Shown here in pieces: positions 11,402 through 22,888 of a stretch of DNA of 64,000 nucleotides; within the stretch, counting starts at the first letter, position 1; every line of letters starts with the position of its first letter. The translations under genes were made by a program, and so were the position numbers. The DNA comes from Oscheius sp. JU75 (Eukaryota; Nematoda; Chromadorea; Rhabditida; Rhabditidae): assembly GCA_037178855.1 (NCBI GenBank), contig JASJZC010000005.1, forward strand, positions 1,426,001-1,490,000. The letters run 5' to 3'. The notes under the pieces were generated by a model. It did not search any database. It had not been told where the DNA came from and saw only the letters and a program-made list of their open reading frames with translations.

Positions 11402-12121
11402 CTTCTGACTTCTTCGGTAGCTTAGTAGTCTAGGTCGGTAAGCGCCTGAACCCAAAAGGCCCAAGATTTTTCTCGTGTTCGGCGATACTTGTAGCATAGT
11501 TTTGCCATTAGACAATTTCAACTAACACTATGTTTTGCTTTAAAACTCTCGGACGTGCTCCAGTTGTAGTTATAAAGTTGTTCTGCAGTTATCACCAGTG
11601 AATCAGTCCTGCATTCTAACCAAAGTATATGCCAATTCATTGAAATACGTTCCGCAAACTCTTGACGAGATCATGTCAGCCTAGCTGCTTCTTAGCTATG
11701 CTATTATTCTTCCTGGTTTTCTACAACTCCCAAACTGCAGCAGACCAGATCTAAAGTTTTCTGTTTCCACTGTATAGATTTCAGAAGCGAGTCAACTGAT
11801 AACACGAGTCACTCGTCGAATGAAAATGAAAAAAAATTCCCAGCTCAATAAAGTATTTAGACTGAATCAAATGTTTCAATGGCTGGGTAACAGCTTTACT
11901 CTTACGCATTATTTGATAGAATCAACGCAGGGTGTAATGTAATATAGGTCATACCGCCAAGGGTGGAATGACCCATAGCCTTTGCTCGGAGTCAAACAAC
12001 TTTGTCAGATTGGTGATTCCCAGTTTTGTAGCTTTTGATCCGGTCTAACAGTCTTGAGACACTGATCCCTTCGCAACCAAACATCAAATTATTCTCGTGC
12101 TACCAAAAACAAAACAAAAAT

Positions 12122-12141
12122 GTTTCAACGCACTTACATAT
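12122..12141 (+). promoter_or_regulatory. GTTTCA-TATA motif (candidate 21U-RNA promoter)
   Basis: Core 12122-12127, 9-nt spacer, box CATAT at 12137. Intergenic. Confidence 0.45.
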
Positions 12142-12292
12142 CTATAAGTTTCTCTCAGTTCCAATTCTTTGTCTTTACAGCTGTTACAATATTTACCCCA
12201 ATATCATCCGATTACCCCTTCCTGCCCGACAAACAAAGAGACTGAAATCTGCAAGAGAAGCAATACCCTTTGTTTTGTCAGGCTAAAAAGTT

Positions 12293-12345
12293 GCCCTTTT
12301 TGACTGACCACCCAGCGGGTGGCCTGGAGGCAGATCAAAAAGGGC
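12293..12345. repeat. Nested GC-rich hairpin
   Basis: Outer arms GCCCTTTTTGA (12293-12303) and TCAAAAAGGGC (12335-12345) are perfect 11-bp complements. Inside, CCACCC and GGGTGG form a second perfect stem around AGC. The layout suits a structured RNA or a fold-back element. Confidence 0.65.
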
Positions 12346-13596
12346 GGCGGATGTTTTATGACGAGTCCCTTCAATTAATCGGCCAACAGCGGTAAATTTT
12401 CTCATTTTCGGGAAGCTCTATCTCAGAATGCTATAGTTGATAGTCTCTGCTTCTTTTGTGATAGATGTTTCGAGTTTTTTCGTTAGTATGCTTTGAGGAG
12501 TTTTATATTTTACCAGGACCGGATAAGTTTTTGTTTTGGTCCAAATCTGTCCTTGATGTGCATTTCAAAAATGTGTCTTTGGTAGTGTAATAACTTGGAA
12601 CCTCGATGACTTTTTTCGGGTTTACGTTTCACGTTCATTATGAGTATAGTCTTATCCACATTTTCGCAACCGTTGAGTTGATTCTCCGTCCGGGGATTGC
12701 AGATCTTACCTTTATTTCCCTCTTATTAACCTCGAAACAAAATATTTAAACATAGACCTTTAAAGAAGCAAAGATGCGCCATTATTGTAGTATAGATTAA
12801 TCCTTGAAACTTTTTTGAGTTATTAAGTGAGGCAGGAAATGGGTCAATAGTTTTAGTTCAATCTTTATAAATCCTTTGAAGCACAAAAACAAAGGGCACC
12901 GTATTCATTCGACTATTAACAACCCAAAAACACATCTTACAAACTATGATTATTATTCTAGAGCTTGAAGAACAAAGTACTTAAGACCTGAGACTTCCGA
13001 ATATTAGCAAGTTTTGAAACCAAATCATAGTTTAGTCGGAATACATGCGTCAAGTGGCAAGCAAAAGCTCTCTTTTTCTAAATGGCAGCGGTATCTGTCT
13101 GTCTGTGAGTGACTGATGCCACACCATATTTAGCTTTGCGGTTAGTGCGCTGGGCTATGCAACATGGGTTTTTACAGTCAACTCATGGTTTTCCATTTCT
13201 TTAGTACAAACTAACTGAAACACAACTGAACTTTTTGGAGAGAGAGAGAGAGGTCAAGAAACATTCGGAGCTCTTCTGGTTCTCATTGCCCAAAATCGAT
13301 GTGTGACCCCGGTGTGGTCTTTTCGTGCCTGCTGGACTTCCTTGGGGGCCCTTCCGGAGCCCAATTAAGCCATTGCCCTTCGCCTCACCGCGACGAACGG
13401 AAATATTTCTGGGGGTGGTGGCCGATGCGTTCGAGTGTGTGCTCTCTCCCTCTCTGTCTCACCGTCATGTTTCTATGTTCTCTGTCCTGTTGTCTTTTCC
13501 TTCTTTTTTTGAGGGGATAAGTATCTCTTTCCGCCCCCGGCTCAGTCTTTGAGGACCGATTACTAGAACTCTCGTGTCTAGGAAGACTTTTTGCTT

Positions 13597-13616
13597 GTTT
13601 CACGAGATCCGTATAT
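13597..13616 (+). promoter_or_regulatory. GTTTCA-TATA motif (candidate 21U-RNA promoter)
   Basis: Core 13597-13602, 9-nt spacer, box TATAT at 13612. The segment TTGTTTCACGAG recurs at the next site (13771), suggesting duplication. Confidence 0.5.
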
Positions 13617-13770
13617 GCTTTTCTATTTACCAGACACCATACTTGAGATCTGCTGATACAAGTTGTCTTCGATCCTATTCTTTCTGTAATAACTTTTTTG
13701 ATCACAACTTTCCCTTGCAGATTGTTTTTAACCTTTTGTATTAGTACAACGGTTGCACAAGAAGTTTTTT

Positions 13771-13790
13771 GTTTCACGAGGTACATATAA
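13771..13790 (+). promoter_or_regulatory. GTTTCA-TATA motif (candidate 21U-RNA promoter)
   Basis: Core 13771-13776, 9-nt spacer, box TATAA at 13786. Same strand and same core context as 13597, 174 bases away. Confidence 0.55.
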
Positions 13791-14886
13791 GCTGCTCTCA
13801 ATATCTAAGTTTCTTCGATAATGTCTTTGGCACTCGTAAACTAGATTTGTTCAAGAGTATGAGCTGTTTGACTAGACCCATCAGAACCAATCCGTTTTAA
13901 CGAGATTCTGTGTCCCAACTTCTGACAGGGCGAAATATCTTTTTGATCGACGTAAAGGGATTTAGAGAATAAATTCAAATTCCCATTAACCTCGTTACAG
14001 CGTTTTTGAGCAGAACAGGTGAAACGCTGGTAAGTAGTAAGCTTTTTCAGCTGCTCGCCACCCTCTTTATCTCTAGAAAGGGTCCTGTCACAGTACGACA
14101 CTTTGCTTTTGTGAACAAGTCATAGGAGAAGGAAAGTCGTCGCTGTCATGTCTTTTTACGACCAATTCTACTTTCAATGTAATCAAATGGTATTTACAGC
14201 TGGACCACCTTCTGTCACCCTCCCTATCCTCACCCCCCGATCCAGTCTATTGGATCAGGACACCTGCCCCCTGTCTCTTGCGTAACAGTCCCTTGCCCCC
14301 ACAATTGCTCTTTTCACGCGTACTTTCCCTTTCATATAGTTCCAACCAAAAAAGTCCTACATATTTCTGGCTTCAACAGGACACATTATACCAGCGAGTC
14401 AGTAGGTTGTACTAGTCATCTCTCCTCTCCCTCTCGATTAGCATAACCCTCAGCCGGCTACTAGGTACATAGAGAGCGGCAGATGAAGCCGATTACGGGT
14501 CACTGCCAATACTATCTGGCTCCGACACGCTAGCAAACAGCATTTTTTTGCTGATACAGCTTGGAACACAAAATTTCTTGGGTTTCTTCCCAAATTCTAC
14601 AATGTATGACTTTACTTTGAAATAAAAAAGACATTGATTATTATAAACTGCAAATATCCATTTAGAGTTCCGCTGTGCAATGGACAGCAAAAGGTCGGCT
14701 GGTTTCTGAGACACAAAAACGCTCAAAAAAATCCTGAGCCCTATCTCTTTCCTCCCAAGACTACGTAGCAAAATTGTTGCAAGGGGTCCTTATAGTTTTT
14801 ACTGTAGTCAATCCATCTGGCTCTTACCCCAAAACAACCCTAGAAGAAAAGCCAAGTTATCATAACCTGGCATGGTAACCTAATAT

Positions 14887-15744
14887 GTTTCTAAACTCTT
14901 ATATAATGCCCTTCTGTGCTAGATACAGCAATGCATGAATTCTTCTGTGCTGAACACTAGGAAACTAAAAGAAGTCTCTCCCTATCCCTTTGTGTAAGTA
15001 TCCTCCTGTGTGAGGCACATCAATTTCCCTCTGATCACCGAACAGCATCTAAAAAGCCGAAGAAGGGTTTCTCCCGATCACTTTCTCCAAATCCCTGTAA
15101 CCATACATGCTTCAAAGGTTCGTTATAGAATCCTTTAGCGCTAGGCACAACAGTCGTGCTGCATAACAATAAAAGCTGGTACTCGAAAAACTCTTCTCCT
15201 TATCAGATCCCTCGAACCATCTATGTGTCAAAGACAACCTATTAAGATTTAATTTGCAATTATCATATACTTTCTATATGTCGCAACATGCTAGTCTTCC
15301 AAACATCGGTGCTCATTCGCGCAGTTCTCATCCATACTTCTCCTAACTGAGCTGTGAATTCGTCCCTCCATCTGGACTTTGGTCTACCAGACATTCTTCT
15401 TCTCCTCCACGGTCTCCATTCTGAGAGGCATTTTGTCCATCTATCGTCGTTCATATTCGCTATCTTCCTGGCCCAGTTCCACTTCCTCTTCACCCATTCT
15501 ATTCTAATATCTGGTAGTTTGACGGTTTCTTCGAGCCATTCATTAGTTCGTCTGTCGAGGAGAGTTACTCCAACCATTCTTCTCATCATCTTTCGTTGTG
15601 CTGTTTTAACCTATAGTATCCCTTTATGTCAGGCACGTCAGTAATCAGATTTCTGTCAGTTAAACATCGAAAACCTCGAACAATCCGTTCCGTCCACTCT
15701 CTTCTAATCACTGTAATCTATCATGTTTCAAAGATTTCGTATAA
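14887..15744 (+). repeat. Motif array C, interrupted by a LINE fragment
   Basis: Same-strand bipartite motifs begin at 14887 (GTTTCT core, TATAA box), 15109 (GCTTCA, TATAG), 15225 (GTGTCA, TATTA) and 15725 (GTTTCA, TATAA), all with 9-nt spacers. Shared flanking words (ATCACTTTC, AACAATAAAA, CAAAG) show that the units derive from one another, with a period near 110-115 bp. The RTE fragment at 15263-15610 separates the last unit from the others. Confidence 0.5.
15263..15610 (-). mobile_element. RTE-type non-LTR retrotransposon fragment (reverse transcriptase C-terminus)
   Basis: The minus strand reads about 110 residues with the signature of the region after the reverse transcriptase domain in RTE-clade LINEs: RRMVGVTLLDRRTNEW, then KWNWARKIANMNDDRW, EWRPW and GRPKSRW. 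Only this C-terminal segment is present; the endonuclease and catalytic reverse transcriptase parts are missing, as in a typical 5'-truncated, decayed copy. It lies inside motif array C. Confidence 0.8.
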
Positions 15745-16901
15745 AGTCCTTCAATATTTTGGCTGTAGAACAATAAAAAACTAACGGATTCTTCCTCCGT
15801 ATCACTTTCCTAAAGATCCCATAAGCACTTGCCTAATCATCGAGAGAGTCATAATTAGAACAGTGGTCAATTACCCTCCCCAGTACCAGTCTGTCTGCCA
15901 ATGGTCAATTACGAGGAGGTCATACCGGCAACAGATGTCAGCATCTTAGAGAGCCTTGAAATGACTGTGTCCTAATGAGATTGGCTCCTTCTGTGATCTT
16001 TTCCCTATTTTTGATTTCTCCCACGCTCAGTCCCCTCCTCCACTTATATAACTCAATTTTGGAGTGGAAGAAGAGAGTGTGTGGGACTGCTGTCGGGAGC
16101 AGGCTTTTTAGCATTTTCGGGACCATTTTATAGTTTTTCTGGACCAAATAAAAATCTCCGTCTCTCTAACTCTCTCTGTCTCTCTGTCACTCTGACTCCC
16201 TGTCTATATGTTTTTCAGCCCTTACCCGCCCAGTCTCACTGTCTGTCTGTCTCTCTACCCCTATCCCACCCAATTTAGTATTCAGGACATAGTTATTCAT
16301 GTACACACACACTTGCTATGATGTTGCGTGCTCTCTCTCTCTCTGCGGGCTGTCGGCCCGTTGGAAATTGATGAGAGGCTCGCCAAAAGAGCGGCTAATG
16401 TTTGATTTGGTGGGTGCCCGAAGAGGGGGCCTCCGTCGAATATTGGTATGTTGTCGGACGGCGCGCGGGTGGCGTGCCTGTGGTCCGTCTCCGGGGACAG
16501 CTATTCACTGCGTAAGAGTTCTTCACGCATTCTACACTTACTCTCTTTTGTTTTCGGGAACGTTCTAACTGGAACTAAAGACTGCACTTCCCGACAAAAA
16601 TCAAACCAGCAAGTGACAAATCTTGCTTCTTTACTCTTGAAACGTTTGAGCTCTCCTCTTTCTGTTTATTGCTGTCAATTTCCAGAGAGACTTGGATAGC
16701 AAATAATGCACTTTTTCTCCAAATGGAAACCTCCGTACAATTAGTTCTCTCGCTACTTCAGTGTTCATAGGGTTCATGAAACATATGGGCTATTGTCGAT
16801 CTCGCTTGTCTTTTTTTTTGCTGCCCGAGAATTGCCCTCGAAACACCAAATAAGTCCTGACGAGTCTCATGCGAACGATTATCGTTGCTTCTTCGCTGCT
16901 T

Positions 16902-16918
16902 TTATAGTATCTTGAAAC
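16902..16918 (-). promoter_or_regulatory. GTTTCA-TATA motif (candidate 21U-RNA promoter)
   Basis: Core 16913-16918, box TATAA ending at 16902, with an irregular 6-nt spacer. Weaker than most. Confidence 0.35.
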
Positions 16919-17381
16919 ATTTAGACTTCATTTGTCTCTTATGAGGCCTGGAAAAAGTTTCATTTAAAAATGTTTGTTTTGTTTTCGTTTCAAAAAGAGA
17001 CATGCATAAGAGCATACCAGTGACCAACTTCTAAGAGATTCGACAACGATGTGATCGTGCAAGCAAGCTCAAATCCAATTGCTGTTCCATACAGGCTGGT
17101 TATAACACAAAAATTTACGCAAATCGTTTTGTCTTTTAGCACGTGCAACTGATATCACGTAATTTTTTTGTGGCAAACTTCCAAGGACTAGATCTATCTA
17201 CTGACAGTAACGGTCACCTGGTTATATGTTGTTTGTTTGAAATACTTTGCCCACAAAAAACTGAAGCTTTGAACAAGCCCCGAGAGTATTTACATGAATA
17301 ACTGTCCGCCATTTTTTTTCTGTTGAAACATTCAACTTAAAAAAGTCTGTACCTTTGACCAAGCAAAAATGGAGCTACGTT

Positions 17382-17399
17382 TTATAGTTTTGTTGAAAC
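17382..17399 (-). promoter_or_regulatory. GTTTCA-TATA motif (candidate 21U-RNA promoter)
   Basis: Core 17394-17399 preceded by TAT, 7-nt spacer, box TATAA. Intergenic. Confidence 0.55.
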
Positions 17400-17655
17400 A
17401 TAAAGCGTTTGATCCTGACTCGTAACATCGAAAATCACTAAATTTTTGAAACCAAACGGTCTGTAGCGGTGTACTATACAGTAGCTCAGCTACTTTTTAA
17501 TGTAATATTACAACGAAAAAAGATCAGGAGGTATACCAAGGAAGATTATGCTAGTGGCGATCCTGACAATTTTGGTATTTATCTGATGTCTGAAAGATTT
17601 GTTTTTCAAGTGTATGTGTTTGTCAGAATAAGCGATCTTCGAAACCTTCTCTGTC

Positions 17656-17675
17656 CTATACCAGTTTGTTGAAAC
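17656..17675 (-). promoter_or_regulatory. GTTTCA-TATA motif (candidate 21U-RNA promoter)
   Basis: Core 17670-17675, 9-nt spacer, box TATAG. Intergenic. Confidence 0.5.
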
Positions 17676-18853
17676 ACAAAAAAAGACTGAAACCATCATT
17701 ACTCATAGCCAATCCACCTCCTCGGTCACCCTCTTAGGTCATTTTATAGCTCATTACCGTCATCCGGCTGGTGGCTTTTTACAGCTCTCACGTTCCTTCC
17801 TCAAGCAATATCAGTGTTTCTGTCGCTGTCCCCGGACGGCCATCTGTCGCCTCCGAATTCCCCAATCGTTCCCTCTCCTCTCTTCCTCTTCCGACTCCTG
17901 ACTGATAAAATCTCTCATGTGTCTCATATTTGATCTATGGAGTGCTTACGATTCGCACAGAGGCTTTGGGATCTCACTGGGGTAGATGGGGGATTCGAAA
18001 CAGGTATCGTTTTGCGTTTCAAGCGGGAATGACCTTCCTGCAGTTGCGAATAGTTGAATCTTCGAGCTATTCCTCTTGAAGTTCAAAACATAACTGTGTA
18101 AAAAGTGTTGGTTTTTACACATAGAGGGGCCTGGATCTCATTTCGGAGGGATTGTGTTTGGAATAGTTATATTTTTATGTTTCGGTGGCGACGATCAGCC
18201 TGCCCCGATTACTAGTGCCGTTAGTTCATGTTTGATTTTATCGATAAAAATAACGCTCAATATGTTATAACACCCAAGTATTGGAACAGTAGGACACCTC
18301 ATATCTTTTCTTTTTTGATACAGCTCGAAATCAGAATTCTTTTCAAAAGTTTCTAACAGTACTGTCAGAACTGACTCTTTCTGTGTCATTACGCAGCATG
18401 TTTCAAGCTGTTTCAAGCTGTCATGACCTGAGAGTTGCTGATCGGTAGAAGATCAAAAGCTGTACAGTAGTCTCGCTATAACTCTGTAAACAATGAACAA
18501 GTTAAAAAATTTTGGAAGTATCGACAATACGAATACTGTTGCTGATCGGCATTGGTGTCTCACCTTCGTATAAGAGTTTTCAGTAAAACACTAAAGTTGT
18601 AAACCATCTTAAACAGTGTACGCATGTTGCTTCAGAAACTTGTCCACTAGCGTTCGAAAATGACCGGCGGTAGAATTTCCCACTTCCCTGACTTGACCCC
18701 TTGTGCCGTACTCTCACTCTCGGCGCGCGGCGCGCAGCTATTGTTTATCCGCTGCCTAATGTGGCGCAATGACTTTTAGGGCAGAGGACGTCTTAGCGTC
18801 TCCTCCTCTGCAATCAATCAATAAACGGATCGGTCATTCATCCTCCGCTCCTT

Positions 18854-19394
18854 TTACCCCCGACAAAACGTCCTTGGCACTATGTCTTTCAGACTGTTGT
18901 AGGCAAAGTTCATCCGGACTTTTGAGCCCAGAAGACGGATAGATTCGTCGATTTCCTCGAGTTCAGTGAACGAAAAGTCGGCTTCTTCCTGAGCTGTCCA
19001 TGGCTCGATTTTGTCAAGAGAGACTGGCATGTCGTTGTCTAGTACCATGTTCTTGACAGCTTCTTTGTCTCTCTGACTATTTGTCTCTCTGTCTCCCTCT
19101 CTCACCTTCCGGATAGCTATTATCGTGGCGCTTACTTTTTGCCCTCTTGTCATTGAAAGTGCCATTGACGACATGGGAACGCCACCCTACAGATTTCTTG
19201 TGTCCTTGGAGAAGTTTATTGACAGGGAACATTTCTAACCATTTTTTTCGAGAATAAAATAGTATAAAACAGAAGAGCAAAAAGGTTACTTGTTCGTATT
19301 CGTACAACTGAAGCTCGTTAGTAGGTAGTTTTTTTTTCTTTATTGCGAGATCCAACGTTGCCTTGCCCGTAGACTCTACTTCTTTCAAATTTGT
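18854..19394 (-). CDS. 3' exons of an unrecognised gene
   Basis: Three exons are proposed: 19290-19394, 19136-19186 and 18854-19072 (stop TAA at 18854-18856). Donors are GTAACC and GTAAGC, acceptors CTTTAG, TCTGTAG and AGTCAG, and every junction is phase 0. The 124 encoded residues start TNLKEVESTGKATLDLAIKK, continue with GGVPMSSMALSMTRGQK and end with an acidic, aromatic segment (KIEPWTAQEEADFSFTELEE) and KDIVPRTFCRG. No known domain is recognised. Upstream exons, including the start, were not found. An alternative without the last intron stays in frame, so the middle junction is uncertain. Confidence 0.45.
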
Positions 19395-19527
19395 CTAAAG
19401 ATCTTTTATTCTTCCACAAAGTCTGCCATTTTTTGTTTCAACTTTTATAAAAGAACAGTTTGTAGTAGACTTTGACGCTTCTAGCTTGTGAGACAAGAAT
19501 TCTCATGCCTCGAAAATGTCTTCGTTT

Positions 19528-19547
19528 GTTTCACCACTATGATATAA
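19528..19547 (+). promoter_or_regulatory. GTTTCA-TATA motif (candidate 21U-RNA promoter)
   Basis: Core 19528-19533, 9-nt spacer, box TATAA at 19543. Intergenic. Confidence 0.5.
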
Positions 19548-19783
19548 TGAGAACTCCTATAAGGGACACAGTGGAGACTCACTCCTCTGTAATTATTGGT
19601 GTCCTTTCCTCTACGGGAACTTTCGTAGTCAGATTTAGATCGGCGAGACATCTGCCGTTCGCGCGCCTTTTCTGTCTCTCCCTCTCACTCTCTCCTTTGC
19701 AAAATGTTATTTCTTGGCGGTCAAGACTAGCAGTAGGGTGCTGTTTATGGTTATTTGCACTTTTATTTCCGATTAACTTCTTT

Positions 19784-19803
19784 GTTTCAACTATTGGTTA
19801 TAG
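19784..19803 (+). promoter_or_regulatory. GTTTCA-TATA motif (candidate 21U-RNA promoter)
   Basis: Core 19784-19789, 9-nt spacer, box TATAG at 19799. Intergenic. Confidence 0.5.
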
Positions 19804-20971
19804 TAGGAACAAGCCTGGTCTTTTGATTGTTGAAGCTCATCTTCATTGTTTACAAAGTAGAATGCTCTGAACGATGCTCACCTCATCCGACCTGGTTAAC
19901 AGCCATTTTTGGTCAAAAAGTCTTCAAAAATATCGTTTTCTCCTCTGGATGACCGTGAATACTGATGACCAGACAGAACTATGTCCCCTGCTCCATTATT
20001 CATAGCAGACACATCCACCTCTTCCTGTTCTCTTGTCACCTCCTCTCTGATCTCTTCTTTCTGCTAATATTGGTCACTTTCAGGTTTCAACGCTACCTCA
20101 AATACCCACAATTTCTTAAAAAGTTTTCATTTTACTGTGAGGACAACAGCGGTCGTGAGTTCTGAACAGCTTCGCAGTCTAGTTTCTTTTTATGTTTCAC
20201 TGCTTTTACTCATACCCCAAAAAAACATTGACCGTTAGTGCGGTCTTTTATTTTCCCCTCCTTCCCGTTCTAAACTCAAAAGTTTCTTTCCAAATTCCAC
20301 AAAAAAGGCGATACCGCCCTGTCAATCTCTCCTTCTCTCTCTGTGCCACCGACCCTGCAATTATAGCTTTTGTGCTCTGCCCTCTTGTCAACTACAATCT
20401 CACGGTCGACTAGGCCTGTCGATAGATCAATTTATCCTCTCCCCTTTTCTGGTTTTCTGGCTCTCTTCCAATCCTCGGTTTCCAATCTTTTGAATGGGGT
20501 GGAGCTACTACATAACTCATCGATTAGATACCCTTCCTTCACCCAATAGCTAGACTTTCGTGACCAGGTACCATTTTTTGGAGAGGGAGAGGATCCTTTG
20601 GGGGCTACAGTTTGTCTCTTTTATTGCTCTAGAGGCCAGCTGGAGACAGCAGGTGCAGAGACATGTCCAGCGCGCCAGGGAATAGGGAAGATGGAGAGTC
20701 TCTCTCTCTCTCTCGTTTCTCAAATGTTCTGCCTAGTCTTTCACTTTTTCTCTTTGACAGTCCCAAGCACTTCTTTCTGATTTTCTTAGGATTTCTATCA
20801 GGCTTGCGTGGAAGAGTTACTCTTTTGTTTCATCGAGAACAGTTAGTCGAGCCCTGAACAAAGAGTAGATCCCCGGGTGCAACAGCAAAATGAGTCCGGG
20901 CCAAAACAAGCTTTCATCGTCTTTGGCGGGCTATCTGATACCTCGAATTCGCATAAGCTCACGAGCCTTTT

Positions 20972-20991
20972 TTATACGCTTTTGTTGAAAC
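20972..20991 (-). promoter_or_regulatory. GTTTCA-TATA motif (candidate 21U-RNA promoter)
   Basis: Core 20986-20991, 9-nt spacer, box TATAA. Intergenic. Confidence 0.5.
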
Positions 20992-21399
20992 AAAAACTAT
21001 TATGTTTATTTTACAAGCACGTCAGTAGTGGTTATTAGAAACTCTGGCTGGTCTTGAGCCAATCGCGAAGCATAATAGATTGTATAATCAAAAAGAGAAC
21101 TGCGAGCAAGGCACGACAAGCCGTGAGCTGTCCTTCCCATTTCTTCCAGTTTAGTAAAAGTCGTGAAACATTCAAGGAGCCCTGTTCTTTAATATCAAAA
21201 CATTATTTTCTAGTAATGCAGTCCGGACCCCCAATACCCAAAAGGCCTTATCGCAGCTTTGTTCAGTACCTGAAACAAGAAGAATTTCAAAAGCAATAGG
21301 AAAGGAATCTTTCCAAAGAGCTTTCTCGACCAATCCATTTTTTCCAGAACCAGGCTGAAGTACATTGTTTGAAAGTTTCTTTTGTGCCTTTATACTATT

Positions 21400-21417
21400 T
21401 CTGAAACATAAAAAGTT
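21400..21417 (-). promoter_or_regulatory. GTTTCA-TATA motif (candidate 21U-RNA promoter)
   Basis: Core 21412-21417 preceded by TTTTTAT, 7-nt spacer, box TATAA. One of the cleanest matches. Confidence 0.6.
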
Positions 21418-22253
21418 CCAAAACCTGATATTTTCCTTAAATATCCCTCCAGACTCAGTTTTTGGCATCTAGTCCACAACACTTTCCTGCCTTCCACGCT
21501 CATGTACATGGCCAGCTGTGCAAACCCTGAATAGGGAAAATTCCCGCCAAACCTCTTCTCTCTCTTTTGGCACTAATTTTATTCTGTTCACTACTCGAAA
21601 TCTTGAATTTCAGCACCTCCGTCGGGGTGGTTCCATTAGGACAAGGGTGCCGGGAAATGAGATGTAGACGAGCCTATTTCCGTCCCTCCTGGACCTCTCA
21701 TTTCTTCGATGTGTTTCTATTTGGACAGGGGGATGACCTAATGACTGGGGGAAAGCTCATTTCTGGCTCACAATGACTTCTTAGGAAAATAGTTTTTTTC
21801 TTCGGCGAACTCTCTTGTTTTTGTCTTCGGTTCCAATCAGCGGTTTTTTTTTTTCACTTTTTCGAGTAAGTTCTTTTTTTTTTGAGGCCATTTTCCACTC
21901 ACCAGGAGGGAAAGACGGTTTCCATGTAGGTTTACGGGGTAACTGAAACAAAAAAAACTGGGAGCCTTTTTATTCGGAATCCTATGACCCGTCATATTCT
22001 GGTATTTTTTCCTCTTTGTACGTTATCTTGTTCCTCCTACCCCCTCTCGCTCATTCCCACAGCCTCCCCCCTTACTCATCCCGAGAGGAAAAAAATAGAA
22101 CGTCCACAGCCCGTTCCCATGATCCTGATTCACGGTTGTTTGTGTTCGAAATCGCGAGCCGAGCCATCTGCGACCATCTCCTGACCCGTGTTTCGTAATT
22201 TACGAGAATTATCTCGTGCCCACAACTATTTTTCTTTATAAGTCAACTGGAAA

Positions 22254-22273
22254 GTTTCAACTTTTCTGTATAT
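22254..22273 (+). promoter_or_regulatory. GTTTCA-TATA motif (candidate 21U-RNA promoter)
   Basis: Core 22254-22259, 9-nt spacer, box TATAT at 22269. Intergenic. Confidence 0.45.
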
Positions 22274-22870
22274 TTGGACCAGTTTTACTTCAAGCAATCC
22301 TTGGTTGTAGCGATAAAAGAAGTGTTCTCTGAAATTTTCAAAACAATAAACAGGATATTCAGAAAAAAAGATTTCAACGAAAAATAGCACAAACATGCTA
22401 TTATCCTAAAAAGAAATTCTGTTTCACCATATTTGTAGTACCAGTCAGAATTTTCTCCACCGTTAAAGTATCGCTTTTCAACGGCATTCCAACAGTATTC
22501 CCCTCTTGGGATTAAGGGGAAGTAGTACAAGATAGAATCTTCGTTTTTGTCGAACCTCAAGACCCATTTCTTTGCTTTGCAGAGCTTCCCTAGTCCGACA
22601 AACTGGTTCTTGACCCCTCTAATAACGCTCCAGAAGTGGTACAACTAGATTCGAATCTCTCTTTTTCCCGCCTAATCCTCAATACTCACTCCCTAATAAA
22701 GCGTGTGGTCAGCAAATACAGCCTCCTCTCTTGGGCTCATGCTCTGGAAATAGTAGCCTGTTCAAACATGGCCCCCCACTACCACTAGGGCAGCATAGCT
22801 AATCGCTTAGGCGACTCTGACCAACTGACCGGCTACTCTTAATCCTAAGTCAGCTTCTGAGTCTCTTTCT

Positions 22871-22888
22871 GTTTCATAGATACTATAA
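22871..22888 (+). promoter_or_regulatory. GTTTCA-TATA motif (candidate 21U-RNA promoter)
   Basis: Core 22871-22876 with full CTGTTTCA (the C. elegans core octamer), 7-nt spacer, box TATAA at 22884. Confidence 0.6.

Larger units (their letters stand above)
15850..18780. other. Gene-poor region
   Basis: CT-rich low-complexity tracts (16150-16280), a GC-rich stretch (16330-16510) and the minus-strand motifs listed separately. No exon supported. Confidence 0.5.

Noticed and set aside
13385-13801. A 138-residue minus-strand open frame, arginine-rich.
   Set aside because: Composition follows the GA-rich reverse of a CT tract; no domain and no splice sites.
19472-19870. A 132-residue plus-strand open frame.
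   Set aside because: Partly low-complexity (LSLSLSPL), no homology recognised, and it overlaps two of the dispersed motifs.
22285-22644. A 119-residue minus-strand open frame rich in tyrosine and tryptophan, with an acceptor-like and a GTGAAA donor-like edge.
   Set aside because: No recognised domain, poor codon bias, weak donor, and no link to the exons at 18854-19394.
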